NCBI GenBank assembly: GCA_903953805.1
Contig: CAJBLC010000095.1
Coordinates: forward strand, 1-5,873
Length of the DNA stretch: 5,873 nucleotides
Direction of reading: 5' to 3'
DNA from: an uncultured Actinomycetes bacterium
GTDB lineage: Bacteria > Actinomycetota > Actinomycetes > Nanopelagicales > Nanopelagicaceae
Shown: piece after piece, positions 5,127 through 5,873 of the stretch
How positions within the stretch are numbered: position 1 is the stretch's first letter
How the letters are laid out: the number at the start of each line of letters is the position of its first letter
Made by a program: the position numbers and the translations under genes
Notes under the pieces: model-generated
The model's database searches: none
What the model saw: the letters and a program-made list of their open reading frames with translations, nothing else
What the model was told of the DNA's origin: nothing

Positions 5127-5873
5127 CGAAACCAAGTTCACTGAGCGAACGAAGTCAGCACCAGTCTCTTTCTGAACGGAAGCAACGAGTTCTGCAGAGA
5201 GCGGTGAATCTACGGTGATAGCCATCAGCGCTTCGCCACCGACTTCATTGCGAGCAACCTGCATACCGGCAATATTGACGCCAGCAGAACCGAGAACGCT
5301 ACCGACACTACCAACTACGCCCGGACGATCGCCGTAACGAAGGAAGAGAAGGTTCGCAGTTGGTGGAAGATCGAGATCGAACTTATCGATCGCGATGATC
5401 TTCTCAACTTTGCGGATGCCCATAAGAGTTCCATCGACGACCACAGTCTTGCCATTAGGAAGAGCTGCATGCAAGGAGATCATGCTGCGATAGAGCGGTG
5501 ACTCTGGATCAGTTGTGACTGTTGCGGTGATTCCGCGATCAGCAGCAAGACCTGGGGCGTTCACATAAGTGACATCCTCAGATCCAGTCGCAATGAGCGC
5601 ACCCTTGATCGCACTTGTTGCCAAGATACTTGAGTCGTATTCAGAGATATCGCCACGAACTTGAACGCTGATACTTGCTGGCAATTCGCCCCCAAGTGTT
5701 GTTGCAAGTTGTGCCATCTTCTCAACGAGTGGAAGGCTGGGACGAATCTCTTCGTGGATCGCTCCACCCTTAACGTTGACTGCATCAGGAACGAGTTCCC
5801 CAGCAAGTGCCTTACGGACTGATACCGCTACTGCAATACCAGCGCGCTCCTGAGCTTCATCAGTTGATGCGCC
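5124..5873 (-). CDS. serA: D-3-phosphoglycerate dehydrogenase, C-terminal part (runs off right edge)
   Basis: SerA oxidises 3-phosphoglycerate to 3-phosphohydroxypyruvate with NAD+, the first step of serine synthesis. The window holds the last 249 residues of a protein that is about 530 long in Actinobacteria; the frame is open to the window edge, so the ATG at 5717 is internal, not the start. The visible part begins GASTDEAQERAGIAVAVSVR, the end of the catalytic domain. It continues through PDAVNVKGG into the intervening (allosteric substrate-binding) domain characteristic of the long type I enzyme. The last 77 residues are an ACT domain (NLLFLRYGDRPGVVGSVGSV, then AGVNIAGMQVARNEVGGEAL), the serine-sensing module. 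The NAD-binding and active-site residues lie outside. It is translationally joined to leuB by TAATG and is probably among the upstream genes of this operon, perhaps preceded by ilvB/ilvN/ilvC or ilvD as in other Actinobacteria (inference). Confidence 0.95.
   Translation of the reverse strand, partial: GASTDEAQERAGIAVAVSVRKALAGELVPDAVNVKGGAIHEEIRPSLPLVEKMAQLATTLGGELPASISVQVRGDISEYDSSILATSAIKGALIATGSEDVTYVNAPGLAADRGITATVTTDPESPLYRSMISLHAALPNGKTVVVDGTLMGIRKVEKIIAIDKFDLDLPPTANLLFLRYGDRPGVVGSVGSVLGSAGVNIAGMQVARNEVGGEALMAITVDSPLSAELVASVQKETGADFVRSVNLVS

Noticed and set aside
5124..5717. Reading the ATG at 5717 as the start of a separate 197-residue ACT-domain protein
   Set aside because: The frame stays open for 52 more codons to the window edge and those residues match the end of the SerA catalytic domain, so the gene is a longer SerA cut by the window.

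Overview
This window reads as part of an actinobacterial chromosome of medium GC content. The clues are the gene order (serA, leuB, ilvE, cimA, then xerC followed by rpsB), the actinobacterial style of the XerC and S2 proteins, and very tight gene packing. Mycobacterium tuberculosis also carries xerC close to rpsB, and small-genome freshwater Actinobacteria such as the Nanopelagicales have compact, medium-GC genomes. The phylum is a fairly firm inference; the freshwater lineage is only a guess.

Every convincing gene lies on the minus strand. In transcription order, from the right edge to the left: the C-terminal part of serA (phosphoglycerate dehydrogenase; runs off the right edge, 5124-5873), leuB (3-isopropylmalate dehydrogenase, 4084-5124), ilvE (branched-chain aminotransferase, 2981-4066), cimA (citramalate synthase, 1392-2981) and xerC (tyrosine recombinase, 482-1381). 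The five genes are separated by at most 17 bases. Two junctions (serA/leuB and ilvE/cimA) use the same one-base stop/start overlap TAATG, so this looks like one operon with translational coupling. After xerC comes a 349-base gap (133-481) and then the start of rpsB (ribosomal protein S2), which runs off the left edge.

Four of the operon genes form a metabolic group. SerA commits 3-phosphoglycerate to serine. CimA makes (R)-citramalate from pyruvate and acetyl-CoA, the first step of the threonine-independent isoleucine route. LeuB is the oxidative decarboxylase of leucine synthesis and is also the expected dehydrogenase for the methylmalate intermediate of the citramalate route. IlvE performs the final transamination of leucine, isoleucine and valine. 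XerC, a chromosome-dimer resolution recombinase, appears to be carried along as the last gene.

The coding part is ordinary housekeeping DNA; no mobile element, CRISPR array, defence system or RNA gene was recognised. The least explained stretch is the xerC-rpsB gap. It holds several inverted repeats, including on the rpsB strand a hairpin closed by a C(UUCG)G tetraloop and a perfect 15-bp palindrome upstream of the rpsB ribosome binding site. The best reading is a structured 5' leader or operator region for rpsB, but this is inference from base pairing visible by eye.
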